From assembly GCA_013816585.1 (NCBI GenBank), contig JACDEE010000002.1, positions 1-64,000 of the forward strand: 64,000 nucleotides of DNA, in the 5' to 3' direction. Under the pieces are notes generated by a model. It was not told where the DNA came from and ran no database searches. It saw nothing but the letters and a program-made list of their open reading frames with translations. Of this stretch, positions 24,665 to 33,058 are shown one piece after another (position 1 is the stretch's first letter; every line of letters starts with the position of its first letter). This stretch comes from Sphingosinicella sp. (GTDB lineage: Bacteria > Pseudomonadota > Alphaproteobacteria > Sphingomonadales > Sphingomonadaceae). A program made the translations under genes and the position numbers.

Positions 24665-26920
24665 TCAGATCCTCGCCCGCCTGAACCCGATTGTCGAATC
24701 GGGCGCATATTGCGGGGCCGCGTGGGACGGCCGGGCCTTGACCAGGGCGCCTGCCGCGGCGGGAAGGCCAAAGCGGGTGCCGAGCACTATCAGCTGGACG
24801 GGCTTGTTTCCCCTGATCAGTATCCGGACCGTCTGCCCGTCGCAGCTTCGTCCGTGGCATCTCAGATAATATGGATCCTTGGGCGCTCCTTTCCCGAACG
24901 TCCGGGTGGACCCGCTCATGCTCGCCGCAAGCAAGGATGCGTCCGGCGGAGCATGCAGGGTGACGGAATCGGCGCCGTGCGCCTCGATCCGAAGCGTGAC
25001 GACACGTCCCTTTGAGGTGGTTCGATCTTCGAGCTTCCGAACGCCGACGTCCGGGACGCTTTCTTGCGGAAGGGATGGACCAGGCGCGGCCCAGCGCTTG
25101 CGGATCGAATAAGGAACTTTCTGATCCTTCTTGAAGCCGGCGAACCCGGCCGGGAGCTCCAGGCCGTCATTGGCAATCAGCCATTGCGCCTGCTTTTTGT
25201 CATGATCCCAGACATAGTCGATTCCGAAGGCTTGCTTGCGGTCTTCCGAATAAGCAGGGATGAGCGCCGTTGCGATCCAGGCAAAAACAAAGGCCGCCCC
25301 GAGGCCGATGAGCGATGGCTTCAGGGGAACAGCCGCCAACCGGGACCGCAACTCCACCAGGAAGGGCAAAACGATCAAGGCGGCGACCGGAGCGAAGACA
25401 GAAGCTGCCCCATGATCAAGCAGCATTTCCGACAAGTGGAGCAGCGGCGCCCAGGTCAGGAACAGCAGGACGGCGCCGGCTAAGGACCCGGCTCGCTCCG
25501 CGCCGGGCAGGCGGCGTTCCAGGGCCGTCCCGGCAAGCGCCACCAGGGAAGGCAGCAGGAAAAAGATCGAACCACCGGGCGCGATCAGTGCAAGGGCAAT
25601 GCCCAGCAGTAGGAATACAAGCCAGAAGGCGATGCGCAGGCGATCACTTCCTGCCTTCCGGCCGAGCCAGGCTAGCATCGCTACGGACGCCAGGAGGGCC
25701 GTGGCGCTGGTGGCGAAGCTGATCATCGCCGGAAATCCGCGCCAATACTCGCCTGATCGGAAGATCCCGATTATCGACTGTGCGACGAATGCCCCGGCAC
25801 CCGAACCCGCAATCGCCGTCAGGATCGTTCCGACCGCCACTGCCATGCCCGGCCGCCGCCGCCAGGCGAGGAGCAGGAAAGCCAAGGAAAGGAGGCCGAG
25901 GGCCGCCAGTGCGGCATTCAGGGGAAGCACAATGAAGGTCCGGCCCAGCAAATCGGCATAGACTTTGGTTCCCGATGCTTCCGTCCGGCCCCCCGCCATG
26001 TCCTTTGAGGCGGCAAGGACCTGATCGCCCATATGCTGGACGCTCCTCCGGTCGAGCGCCGCCAGCGTGTCGCCGGCACTATGGTAGCGGGTTTCATTGC
26101 CGATGATGGCGAAGTTGAGGATCGCCCAATCTTTTGCCTTGAACACTTCCACATCGGTCGAATTGGGGATGAGTTTGGCGAAATCGGAATTGAGTGAATT
26201 GGCCGATGGGATGGGGACGCTTCGCGCGAAGTGGGTCAGTACGGCACCATTGGGGCTGCTGGTCTCGAACATGACCGCTGGGCCGTTTACGCCGCGTGCC
26301 TCGACGTTGATCAGGCTATCGACGCGGGATGCCAGCGCATCGTGATCGAGGAAGGCCCGGGCGCCCAGCAGTCCGCTTTCCTCGCCGTCGGTGAAGAGTA
26401 GAGTAACCGGCCTGGTAGGCGGCCCCCGGACCAGATGAGCTGCCGTTTCCAGCATTACCGCGACACCGATCCCGTCATCGGCGGCTCCGGGGCCCACCGT
26501 CGAAGAATCATAATGGGCGGAGAGCAGCAAATGCGGACCTTCGCGCTCTCCGATCGTGGCGTGCACATTGCGGACCCGCGCACAGGAAACGACCTTGCTC
26601 CGCTTGTTGCTATTGCAGGCCACTTGGTCGGTGACCTGGGGATCGACGCCCAGTCCGCGCAACTCGGCGATCAGCCGGCCGCGCACCGCGTCATTCGAAC
26701 CGGTATCAACCGGATGCGGTCGCTGATCCCCCAGGATCCGTTCCAGCCGACCGATGGCACGCCCGGTGTCGAACGCCCCGGCCGCCGGGATTTCGCGAAC
26801 CGGCGGGACGCGGACCAGCTCGCCCTTCAAAGCCATGGCGGCGAGCAGCAAGGTCAGCACAGCTGCAATCGGCCACGACGATGTTTTCACGATCTTTCCC
26901 CCGAAGTCCCGCATCCCCAT
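24665..26920 (-). CDS. M28-family metallopeptidase with C-terminal membrane domain
   Basis: This 751-residue protein has an N-terminal signal-anchor (SWPIAAVLTLLLAAMAL) and an M28 aminopeptidase-like domain at about 60-310. The zinc ligands are visible in LLSAHYDSS, GAADDGIGVAVML, TDGEESGLLGAR and YHSAGDTL. The middle section holds about eight hydrophobic helices (from VLPLNAALAALGLLSLAFLL onward), and a soluble C-terminal domain follows. The layout resembles membrane-bound M28 peptidases such as the fungal vacuolar type. It is probably anchored in the inner membrane with the active site outside; the substrate is unknown. Confidence 0.86.
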   Translation of the reverse strand: MGMRDFGGKIVKTSSWPIAAVLTLLLAAMALKGELVRVPPVREIPAAGAFDTGRAIGRLERILGDQRPHPVDTGSNDAVRGRLIAELRGLGVDPQVTDQVACNSNKRSKVVSCARVRNVHATIGEREGPHLLLSAHYDSSTVGPGAADDGIGVAVMLETAAHLVRGPPTRPVTLLFTDGEESGLLGARAFLDHDALASRVDSLINVEARGVNGPAVMFETSSPNGAVLTHFARSVPIPSANSLNSDFAKLIPNSTDVEVFKAKDWAILNFAIIGNETRYHSAGDTLAALDRRSVQHMGDQVLAASKDMAGGRTEASGTKVYADLLGRTFIVLPLNAALAALGLLSLAFLLLAWRRRPGMAVAVGTILTAIAGSGAGAFVAQSIIGIFRSGEYWRGFPAMISFATSATALLASVAMLAWLGRKAGSDRLRIAFWLVFLLLGIALALIAPGGSIFFLLPSLVALAGTALERRLPGAERAGSLAGAVLLFLTWAPLLHLSEMLLDHGAASVFAPVAALIVLPFLVELRSRLAAVPLKPSLIGLGAAFVFAWIATALIPAYSEDRKQAFGIDYVWDHDKKQAQWLIANDGLELPAGFAGFKKDQKVPYSIRKRWAAPGPSLPQESVPDVGVRKLEDRTTSKGRVVTLRIEAHGADSVTLHAPPDASLLAASMSGSTRTFGKGAPKDPYYLRCHGRSCDGQTVRILIRGNKPVQLIVLGTRFGLPAAAGALVKARPSHAAPQYAPDSTIGFRRARI

Positions 26921-27002
26921 ATCGATTTTACCGGCGCCATGCGATAGCAGGCGCCACGCGGCACGCGCCCGGCATATTGGCGGCCATATTGGAGAGTTTT
27001 AC

Positions 27003-28031
27003 ATGGGTTATCGGATCGTCGTCGTAGGAGCGACGGGCAATGTCGGGCGGGAGATGCTGAACATCCTCGCCGAACGCGAATTCCCCGCCGACGAGATAGC
27101 GGCCGTTGCGTCGGCGCGTTCCACCGGTACCGAAATCGATTTTGGTGACAGCGGCAAGATGCTGAAGGTCCGCAATATCGAGCATTTTGACTTCGCTGGC
27201 TGGGACATGGCCCTGTTCGCCGCCGGATCGGAGGTCTCGAAACTCCATGCGCCGCGCGCGGCAGCTGCCGGCTGCACCGTTATCGACAATAGCTCGCTCT
27301 ACCGGATGGACCCCGATGTTCCCTTGATCGTGCCGGAAGTGAATGCCGAGGCCATCGCTGGCTACACCCGCAAGAACATCATCGCCAACCCCAATTGCTC
27401 GACCGCGCAAATGGTCGTCGCGCTGAAGCCGCTGCACGATTTTGCGAAGATCAAGCGGGTAGTCGTCGCGACTTATCAGTCGGTGTCGGGCGCCGGAAAG
27501 GCCGGAATGGACGAATTGTTCGAGCAGAGCCGCAACATTTTCGTCGGGGATTCCAACGAGCCGGTCAAATTCACCAAGCAGATCGCCTTCAACGTCATTC
27601 CGCATATCGATGACTTCCTGGACGACGGATCGACCAAGGAGGAATGGAAGATGGTGGTCGAGACCAAGAAAATCCTCGATCCAAAGATCAAGGTGACGGC
27701 GACCTGCGTACGCGTGCCCGTATTCGTCGGCCATTCCGAAGCGATCAATATCGAGTTCGAAAATGAGATCAGCGCTAACGACGCCCAGCGCATTCTACGC
27801 GAGGCCCCCGGGGTGATGCTGGTCGATAAGCGCGAAGATGGAGGCTATGTGACTCCGGTAGAATGCGTCGGCGAATATGCGACTTATGTGAGCCGCGTCC
27901 GGGAGGATTCGACGGTCGACAACGGCTTGTCGCTTTGGTGCGTATCCGACAATCTGCGCAAGGGCGCTGCCTTGAATGCGGTCCAGATCGCCGAGCTGCT
28001 TGGCCGCAAGCATCTGAAGAAGGCGGCGTAG
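27003..28031 (+). CDS. asd: Aspartate-semialdehyde dehydrogenase
   Basis: Asd makes aspartate semialdehyde for lysine/diaminopimelate, threonine and methionine synthesis. The 342-residue protein has the NADP-binding VVGATGNVGREMLNIL, the catalytic Cys in NPNCSTAQMV, TYQSVSGAGKAGMDEL, and the active-site His in RVPVFVGHSEAINIEF. The ATG at 27003 follows GGAGAG and starts at the Rossmann strand; a longer frame to 26754 overlaps the divergent M28 gene and is rejected. Confidence 0.96.
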   Translation: MGYRIVVVGATGNVGREMLNILAEREFPADEIAAVASARSTGTEIDFGDSGKMLKVRNIEHFDFAGWDMALFAAGSEVSKLHAPRAAAAGCTVIDNSSLYRMDPDVPLIVPEVNAEAIAGYTRKNIIANPNCSTAQMVVALKPLHDFAKIKRVVVATYQSVSGAGKAGMDELFEQSRNIFVGDSNEPVKFTKQIAFNVIPHIDDFLDDGSTKEEWKMVVETKKILDPKIKVTATCVRVPVFVGHSEAINIEFENEISANDAQRILREAPGVMLVDKREDGGYVTPVECVGEYATYVSRVREDSTVDNGLSLWCVSDNLRKGAALNAVQIAELLGRKHLKKAA

Positions 28032-28045
28032 GCCAGACGACCGGC

Positions 28046-28807
28046 ATGTCCGCAACCGCTCCAACGAAGCACAGCTTCAAAGCGCCAGATGGCGTGGACC
28101 TTGCCTGGCATGAGCAGGGGGAGGGAAGACCAGTCATTCTCCTCCATGGCCTGTTTTCGGACGCTGAAACCAATTGGCTGAAGTTCGGCCATGCCGCTTT
28201 GATCGCCGCGCGAGGCTTTAGGGTCATCATGCCCGACCTTCGGGCACACGGGCATAGCAGCAAGCCGCACGATGCGGCTGCCTATCCGCCGGATATATTG
28301 GCGCAGGACGGGCTCGCGCTAATCGAGCATCTAGAACTTCGCGACTATGATTTGGGCGGATATTCGCTTGGCGCCCGGACCGCGGTTCGAATAGTTGTGA
28401 TGGGGGCGACTCCTGGCAAGCTGATCGTCAGCGGAATGGGTCTTCGGGGGCTGCTCGATACCGGCCGCCGGTCCGCACATTTCAAGACGATCCTGACCGG
28501 CCTCGGTACGCACGAGCGGGGCTCTCCCGAGTGGCTGGCCGAGGCGTTCCTCAAAACGCAGGGCGGCGATCCCAAGGCGCTGCTGCCGCTGCTCGACAGT
28601 TTCGTGGATACGAGTGAGGCCGAACTTCGCGCGATCTCAATACCCGTCCTGGTCCCCAGCGGGATCGACGATCATGACAATGGTTCGTCGGAAGATCTGG
28701 CCAAATTACTCCAGGACGGGTGCTATGCGGAAGTTCCGGGCAATCATATGAGCGCGGTGACCAAGCCCGATCTTGGCCGCGTCATCGCCGATTTCCTGGA
28801 GACTTGA
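28046..28807 (+). CDS. Alpha/beta-fold hydrolase
   Basis: This 253-residue alpha/beta hydrolase shows VILLHGLFSDAETNW (oxyanion region), the nucleophile elbow GGYSLGARTA, and a C-terminal catalytic His in PGNHMSAV. A mid-chain Asp in IPVLVPSGIDDHDNG is the likely acid. No signal peptide is present. The substrate is unknown; esterase-type chemistry is expected from the fold. It starts 14 bases after asd and may share its transcript. Confidence 0.85.
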   Translation: MSATAPTKHSFKAPDGVDLAWHEQGEGRPVILLHGLFSDAETNWLKFGHAALIAARGFRVIMPDLRAHGHSSKPHDAAAYPPDILAQDGLALIEHLELRDYDLGGYSLGARTAVRIVVMGATPGKLIVSGMGLRGLLDTGRRSAHFKTILTGLGTHERGSPEWLAEAFLKTQGGDPKALLPLLDSFVDTSEAELRAISIPVLVPSGIDDHDNGSSEDLAKLLQDGCYAEVPGNHMSAVTKPDLGRVIADFLET

Positions 28808-28872
28808 CCAGGAGCTGTCCAGCGGCGCAGATTGTGAAGCAATCCAACACGATAAAAGCCGAAGGATGCTTC

Positions 28873-30729
28873 ATGAAAGCCAGCGTTTCATTTTTCGCCA
28901 TCGCTACCTTGCTTGCCGCAGGCGGCGCCGCCGTCGCACATAGCCAGAGCCCGGCCGCCGCGACGCAGGCGCCTCGACAGGGCAATCCCACCGTGGCCGA
29001 GGCCGAGGCCTTCGTGGCGGCCGCGGAAAAGGAACTCGCCGAATTCTCGGTCCGCAACAGCCAGGCCCAATGGGTCAACAATACCTATATCACCGAGGAT
29101 ACCGACGCGCTCGCCGCATATTTCGGCACGATCGGCACCGAAATGTCGGTCCGGCTTGCCAATGGCGCCGCCCGATATGCCAATGTGAAGGGCCTGAGCT
29201 ACGACACCAAGCGCAAGCTGGACACTTTGCGCGGGAGCATCGTCCTGCCGGCGCCGACCACAGCGGGTGCGGCCGCGGAATTGAACGAAATCGCCACCAG
29301 GCTCAATTCGACCTATGGCAAGGGCAAGGGCACGCTCAAGGGCCAGCCGATCGGCGGCAGCGACATTGAAGAGGCCATGGGCACCAACCGTAATCCGGCT
29401 GAGCTGCAGGAAATGTGGACGAGCTGGCACACCAATGTCGGGGCGCCGATGCGCAAGGATTATCAGCGCCTGGTGGAAATCGCCAACCAGGGATCCAAGG
29501 ATCTGGGCTACAAGGATGTCGGCGCGATGTGGCGTTCGGGCTACGACATGCCTGCAGACGAATTTGCCGCGCTCACGGACAAGATGTGGAACCAGGTCAA
29601 GCCGCTGTACGACGATCTGCATTGCTACACGCGCGCCGAGCTCAACAAGGAATATGGCGACAAGGTGCAGGCGAAGACCGGACCGATCCGCGCCGACCTG
29701 CTCGGCAATATGTGGGCCCAGGAATGGGGCAATATCTATGACGTCGTGGCCCCGGCAGGTGCCGGCGACATCGGTTACGATTTGACCGATCTGCTGGTCG
29801 CCAAGAAATACGACGCGACAAAGATCGTGAAAACCGGTGAGGGCTTCTTCAGCTCGCTTGGTTTCGCGCCGCTTCCCGAAACCTTCTGGACCCGGTCGAT
29901 GATCACCAAACCGGCCGATCGCGAAGTCGTCTGCCATGCCTCGGCCTGGGATCTCGACAATGTCGAGGATTTGCGGATCAAGATGTGCACCAAGGTGAAT
30001 GGGGACGATTTCATCACCGTCCATCACGAGCTTGGCCACAATTATTACCAGCGGGCTTATAACAAGCAGCCTTACCTATATTTGAACAGCGCCAATGACG
30101 GTTTCCACGAGGCGATCGGCGACATGATCGCTTTGTCGGTGACTCCGGAATATCTGGTGCAAACCGGTTTGCTCGACCCCGGCAAGGTGCCGTCGGCGGA
30201 CAAGGATATCGGGCTGTTGCTTCGTCAGGCGATGGACAAAGTCGCCTTCCTGCCGTTCGGCCTGCTGGTCGACAAATGGCGCTGGGGTGTCTTCAACGGC
30301 ACCATCTCGCCGGCCAATTACAATAAGGGTTGGAACGATCTTCGCCTGCAATATCAGGGTATCGTTCCGCCGGTCGCGCGGACCGAGGCACAATTCGATG
30401 CGGGTGCCAAATATCACATCCCGGGAAACACGCCTTACACGCGCTATTTCCTCGCCCGGATCCTGCAATTCCAATTCTACAAGGCGGCTTGCGATCAGGC
30501 CGGATGGAAGGGCCCCCTGCACCGCTGCTCCTTCTACAATAACAAGGAAGTCGGCCGGCGGCTGAACGCCATGCTGGAAATGGGTGCGTCAAAGCCTTGG
30601 CCGGACGCTCTGGAGGCCTTTACCGGCACCCGTGAGATGTCGGGCGACGCCCTGGTGGAATATTTCCGCCCGTTGCAGAGCTGGCTCAAGCAGCAGAATA
30701 AGGGGCGGCATTGCGGCTGGAAGGCCTGA
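28873..30729 (+). CDS. M2-family (ACE-like) zinc metallopeptidase
   Basis: This 618-residue exported peptidase belongs to the family of angiotensin-converting enzyme. It has a signal peptide (MKASVSFFAIATLLAAGGAA), the zinc motif HHELGH in TVHHELGHNYYQRAY and the downstream zinc Glu in GFHEAIGDMIAL. Conserved M2 surroundings (FWTRSMITKPADREVVCHAS, PFGLLVDKWRWGVFNG) are present. It should act as a peptidyl-dipeptidase in the periplasm or outside. The ATG at 28873 follows GAAGGATG; upstream sequence in frame is part of the preceding hydrolase gene region and is rejected. Confidence 0.92.
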   Translation: MKASVSFFAIATLLAAGGAAVAHSQSPAAATQAPRQGNPTVAEAEAFVAAAEKELAEFSVRNSQAQWVNNTYITEDTDALAAYFGTIGTEMSVRLANGAARYANVKGLSYDTKRKLDTLRGSIVLPAPTTAGAAAELNEIATRLNSTYGKGKGTLKGQPIGGSDIEEAMGTNRNPAELQEMWTSWHTNVGAPMRKDYQRLVEIANQGSKDLGYKDVGAMWRSGYDMPADEFAALTDKMWNQVKPLYDDLHCYTRAELNKEYGDKVQAKTGPIRADLLGNMWAQEWGNIYDVVAPAGAGDIGYDLTDLLVAKKYDATKIVKTGEGFFSSLGFAPLPETFWTRSMITKPADREVVCHASAWDLDNVEDLRIKMCTKVNGDDFITVHHELGHNYYQRAYNKQPYLYLNSANDGFHEAIGDMIALSVTPEYLVQTGLLDPGKVPSADKDIGLLLRQAMDKVAFLPFGLLVDKWRWGVFNGTISPANYNKGWNDLRLQYQGIVPPVARTEAQFDAGAKYHIPGNTPYTRYFLARILQFQFYKAACDQAGWKGPLHRCSFYNNKEVGRRLNAMLEMGASKPWPDALEAFTGTREMSGDALVEYFRPLQSWLKQQNKGRHCGWKA

Positions 30730-30825
30730 TGCGCTAAGTTGCCGCGATTTTACCGGTGAACCGACTGTAAGCGCGGGGAGGGGCATTGCGCCCCGTCCCC
30801 CGCTTGAGCCATGAGGAGCCGTAAT

Positions 30826-31356
30826 ATGAAGACGGCCTTTTTCATTTTGACGTTTATGGCGATCGCGGCACCTGCCGCCAGCGCACCGGGGCGCTGGAAC
30901 CCCAAGGCGCCTGAAAACAACCAGCTGCTGCCCGCCTTCAACCAGGCCAATGTCGAAGCGGTGCTGAACGCGATTGGCGCGCGTTCCCAGCGCACGAGCG
31001 GGGGAGAGAAGCCCGCGCTCGCCATAACCTTCCCCAACGGCCGAAAGGCGCGTGTCTCGCTGGGTGCCTGCAATGCGGACGGGTCGGCCTGCAAGTCGCT
31101 TAGCATCCAATCCAACTGGACCAGGATCGCCAATTCGCCCCCGGACCGGGTGACTGCAGCGGTCCAGCGCTTCAATCAGCGCTATTCTTTCGGAAAGGCC
31201 TATCTGACCGAAGATGGGCGACCGGGGATGCAGCGTTACCTCACCGCCGATTATGGGTTCATTCGGGGTAACCTGGCGGTCAATCTGGTCGTTTTTTCGA
31301 ACCAGGTGGACCGCTTCGCCCGTGAAGTGCTGCAGCCGCTGGAAGGGAAGAAGTAG
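30826..31356 (+). CDS. Exported YbjN-like protein
   Basis: This 176-residue protein has a signal peptide (MKTAFFILTFMAIAAPAASA) and a mature part that resembles the YbjN fold (VEAVLNAIGARS at the start, NQRYSFGKAYLTEDG in the middle, LNxNxxVFS-type strand in LAVNLVVFSNQ). The function of YbjN proteins is not settled. The ATG at 30826 has a GAGGA element eight bases before it; an in-frame ATG at 30811 overlaps that element. It converges on the next gene with only three bases between stops. Confidence 0.65.
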   Translation: MKTAFFILTFMAIAAPAASAPGRWNPKAPENNQLLPAFNQANVEAVLNAIGARSQRTSGGEKPALAITFPNGRKARVSLGACNADGSACKSLSIQSNWTRIANSPPDRVTAAVQRFNQRYSFGKAYLTEDGRPGMQRYLTADYGFIRGNLAVNLVVFSNQVDRFAREVLQPLEGKK

Positions 31357-31359
31357 CTT

Positions 31360-31644
31360 CTAGAAGCGCGTTCCCTTCGGAATATCGGTCTCTGCGCTCC
31401 CATAGGATTCCGGCGGCTGCTTGTCATGCGCCAGGTCGCAGGCGGTGATCGCGGTCGCCATCACCGAATTAATCGGCCGCCCATTCTGTTCGCGATTGCG
31501 GCGAGCAAGGGCGCGGGTTCCAAAATAGGCTCCGGCCGCGGCGGCCATCGTGCCGCCGAACAAAGCGGCGGCGGCGACCGGGGCGAGACGCGGTTGCTTG
31601 TTTGCGCGGGTCTCCGTTTTTTCAGGAGCAGCAAAGTCGGCCAT
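31360..31644 (-). CDS. Small Ala-rich membrane protein (94 aa)
   Basis: This 94-residue protein begins MADFAAPEKTETRANKQ and has one hydrophobic glycine/alanine-rich helix (AAAALFGGTMAAAAGAYFG) followed by a charged tail. No family is recognised. The ATG at 31644 follows AAGGACTTCCC on the minus strand. It lies downstream of the peroxiredoxin gene on the same strand, with a hairpin between them. Confidence 0.62.
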   Translation of the reverse strand: MADFAAPEKTETRANKQPRLAPVAAAALFGGTMAAAAGAYFGTRALARRNREQNGRPINSVMATAITACDLAHDKQPPESYGSAETDIPKGTRF

Positions 31645-31733
31645 GGGAAGTCCTTGATGAACAGGATGAACCCGAACGATGCGCCTGGAGGCCAATTGTT
31701 GCCACCTACCTTCGGTGAAGGGAGGCAGGGAAG

Positions 31734-31757
31734 GGGCGGGGCACACCTGCCCCGCCC
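31734..31757 (-). terminator. Possible terminator hairpin after the peroxiredoxin gene
   Basis: GGGCGGGGC (31734-31742) and GCCCCGCCC (31749-31757) form a perfect 9-bp stem with a 6-base loop, just past the stop of the peroxiredoxin gene. There is no clear T-run on the minus strand, so it may be a Rho-assisted or partial terminator. Confidence 0.4.
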
Positions 31758-31764
31758 GAAGGGA

Positions 31765-32247
31765 TCAGAGGCGTTCCAGCATATAATCGGCGCTGCTGAC
31801 GTTGAACGCGCCGGGTTCCTCGACATTGAGCTGCTTCACGACGCCGTCATCGACCAGCATCGAATAACGCTGGCCTCGCGTGCCCATACCGAATTTGGAT
31901 CCGTCCATAGTGAGGCCGACCGCCTTGGCGAAATCGCCATTGCCGTCGGCGAGCATGGTCACCTTGTCACCGGCGGAGCCACTATCGCCCCAGGCGCCCA
32001 TCACGAACGCGTCATTGACCGCGGTGCAGGCGATTTCGTCGACGCCCTTGGCCTTGAACTCATCCGATTTCTCGACATAGCCGGGCAAGTGCCGCGCCGA
32101 ACAAGTGGGCGTGAAGGCGCCGGGCACGGAGAACAGGGCGACCTTGCGGCCCTGGAAAAAGCTATCGCTATCCACCGGCTGCGGACCGTCCGGAGTTGCC
32201 TTGATGAAGGTGGTTGCGGGAATCTTGTCGCCGATTTGAATGGTCAT
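31765..32247 (-). CDS. Peroxiredoxin (Prx5 type)
   Basis: This 160-residue thiol peroxidase reduces hydrogen peroxide and organic peroxides. The catalytic Cys is in PGAFTPTCSARHLPGY, the signature of the Prx5/AhpC-TSA group that often uses glutaredoxin or glutathione. The start IQIGDKIPATTF and later TMDGSKFGMGTRGQRYSML also fit. The ATG at 32247 follows a GGAAAGGAC element. Exact electron donor cannot be told from sequence. Confidence 0.92.
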   Translation of the reverse strand: MTIQIGDKIPATTFIKATPDGPQPVDSDSFFQGRKVALFSVPGAFTPTCSARHLPGYVEKSDEFKAKGVDEIACTAVNDAFVMGAWGDSGSAGDKVTMLADGNGDFAKAVGLTMDGSKFGMGTRGQRYSMLVDDGVVKQLNVEEPGAFNVSSADYMLERL

Positions 32248-32359
32248 GGCTCGTCCTTTCCAGGGCTTTGAGGTTGCCCGGCGCTCTAGCAAGGCTTCCC
32301 ATCCCGCACCAGCGGCTTGCCGATTGAAGGGGCGCGTTTCGTTTGCTTATAGCGGGCCG

Positions 32360-32920
32360 ATGGAACAACCACGCTTTCTTACCGGCCAATTGCTGCTGGC
32401 CATGCCCGGGATCGGCGACCCGCGTTTTGAAAAAGCGGTAATCGCGATGTGCGTGCATGACGAGGCGGGAGCACTCGGCATCGGCCTTGGCCGCCTGGTT
32501 CCCCGGATCGGGCTCCATTCGCTTCTGAACCAACTTGATATAGCGCCTGGACTGGCGCCGGACGTGCCGATCCATCTTGGCGGCCCGGTCGAACCGCAGC
32601 GCGGCTTCATCCTTCACTCGCTTGATTGGGGCGGGCAGGACAGCGTCCAGGTTTCCGACCGCTGGACGCTGAGTGCCACGCTCGACATCCTGCGGGCGAT
32701 TGCCGAAGGGAAGGGCCCCTCGCGCTGGGTGGTCGCCCTTGGCTATGCCGGATGGGGCGCGGGACAGCTGGAACAGGAAATGTGCGGCAATGGCTGGTTC
32801 GCCACCCCGGGCAGCGAGGCCTTGCTCTATGATTGCGATGTCGATTCCCGCTGGGCTACCGCCTTCCAGGGCGCAGGGGTGGATACGCGACTGCTCACCG
32901 CCGATTTCGGGACCGCCTAA
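32360..32920 (+). CDS. YqgE/AlgH-family protein
   Basis: This 186-residue protein belongs to the UPF0301 (YqgE/AlgH) family, found across proteobacteria and of unclear biochemical role. Signatures are FLTGQLLLAMPGIGDPRFEK, GALGIGLGRL, HLGGPVEPQRGFILHS and LGYAGWGAGQLEQE. Length is usual. The frame is open upstream to 32240 but homology starts at the ATG at 32360. It is divergent from the peroxiredoxin gene. Confidence 0.92.
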   Translation: MEQPRFLTGQLLLAMPGIGDPRFEKAVIAMCVHDEAGALGIGLGRLVPRIGLHSLLNQLDIAPGLAPDVPIHLGGPVEPQRGFILHSLDWGGQDSVQVSDRWTLSATLDILRAIAEGKGPSRWVVALGYAGWGAGQLEQEMCGNGWFATPGSEALLYDCDVDSRWATAFQGAGVDTRLLTADFGTA

Positions 32921-32960
32921 GCGCGCTCGCGCGAACCTTCGGAGCTTCTGAACAGGTCAC

Positions 32961-32980
32961 ATATAAAGATATCTTTATAT
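32961..32980. promoter_or_regulatory. Perfect 20-bp palindrome, probable SahR-like operator
   Basis: ATATAAAGATATCTTTATAT is a perfect inverted repeat about 80 bases before the ahcY start. The AT-rich core AAAGATATCTTT resembles the operators reported for ArsR-family regulators of S-adenosylhomocysteine/methionine genes (SahR and relatives). The match is from memory of that motif; the regulator gene is not in this window. Confidence 0.7.
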
Positions 32981-33058
32981 TTGAATTTCACTCTCGCGCA
33001 GGCTAAGGGGGCCGCAATCAAGCCCATCGCTAACAATCACTCATCCAAGGAGCATACC

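Noticed and set aside
28888-30039. 383-codon minus-strand frame under the M2 peptidase
   Set aside because: Shadow of a gene with HEXXH and signal peptide; no domain in the antisense product.
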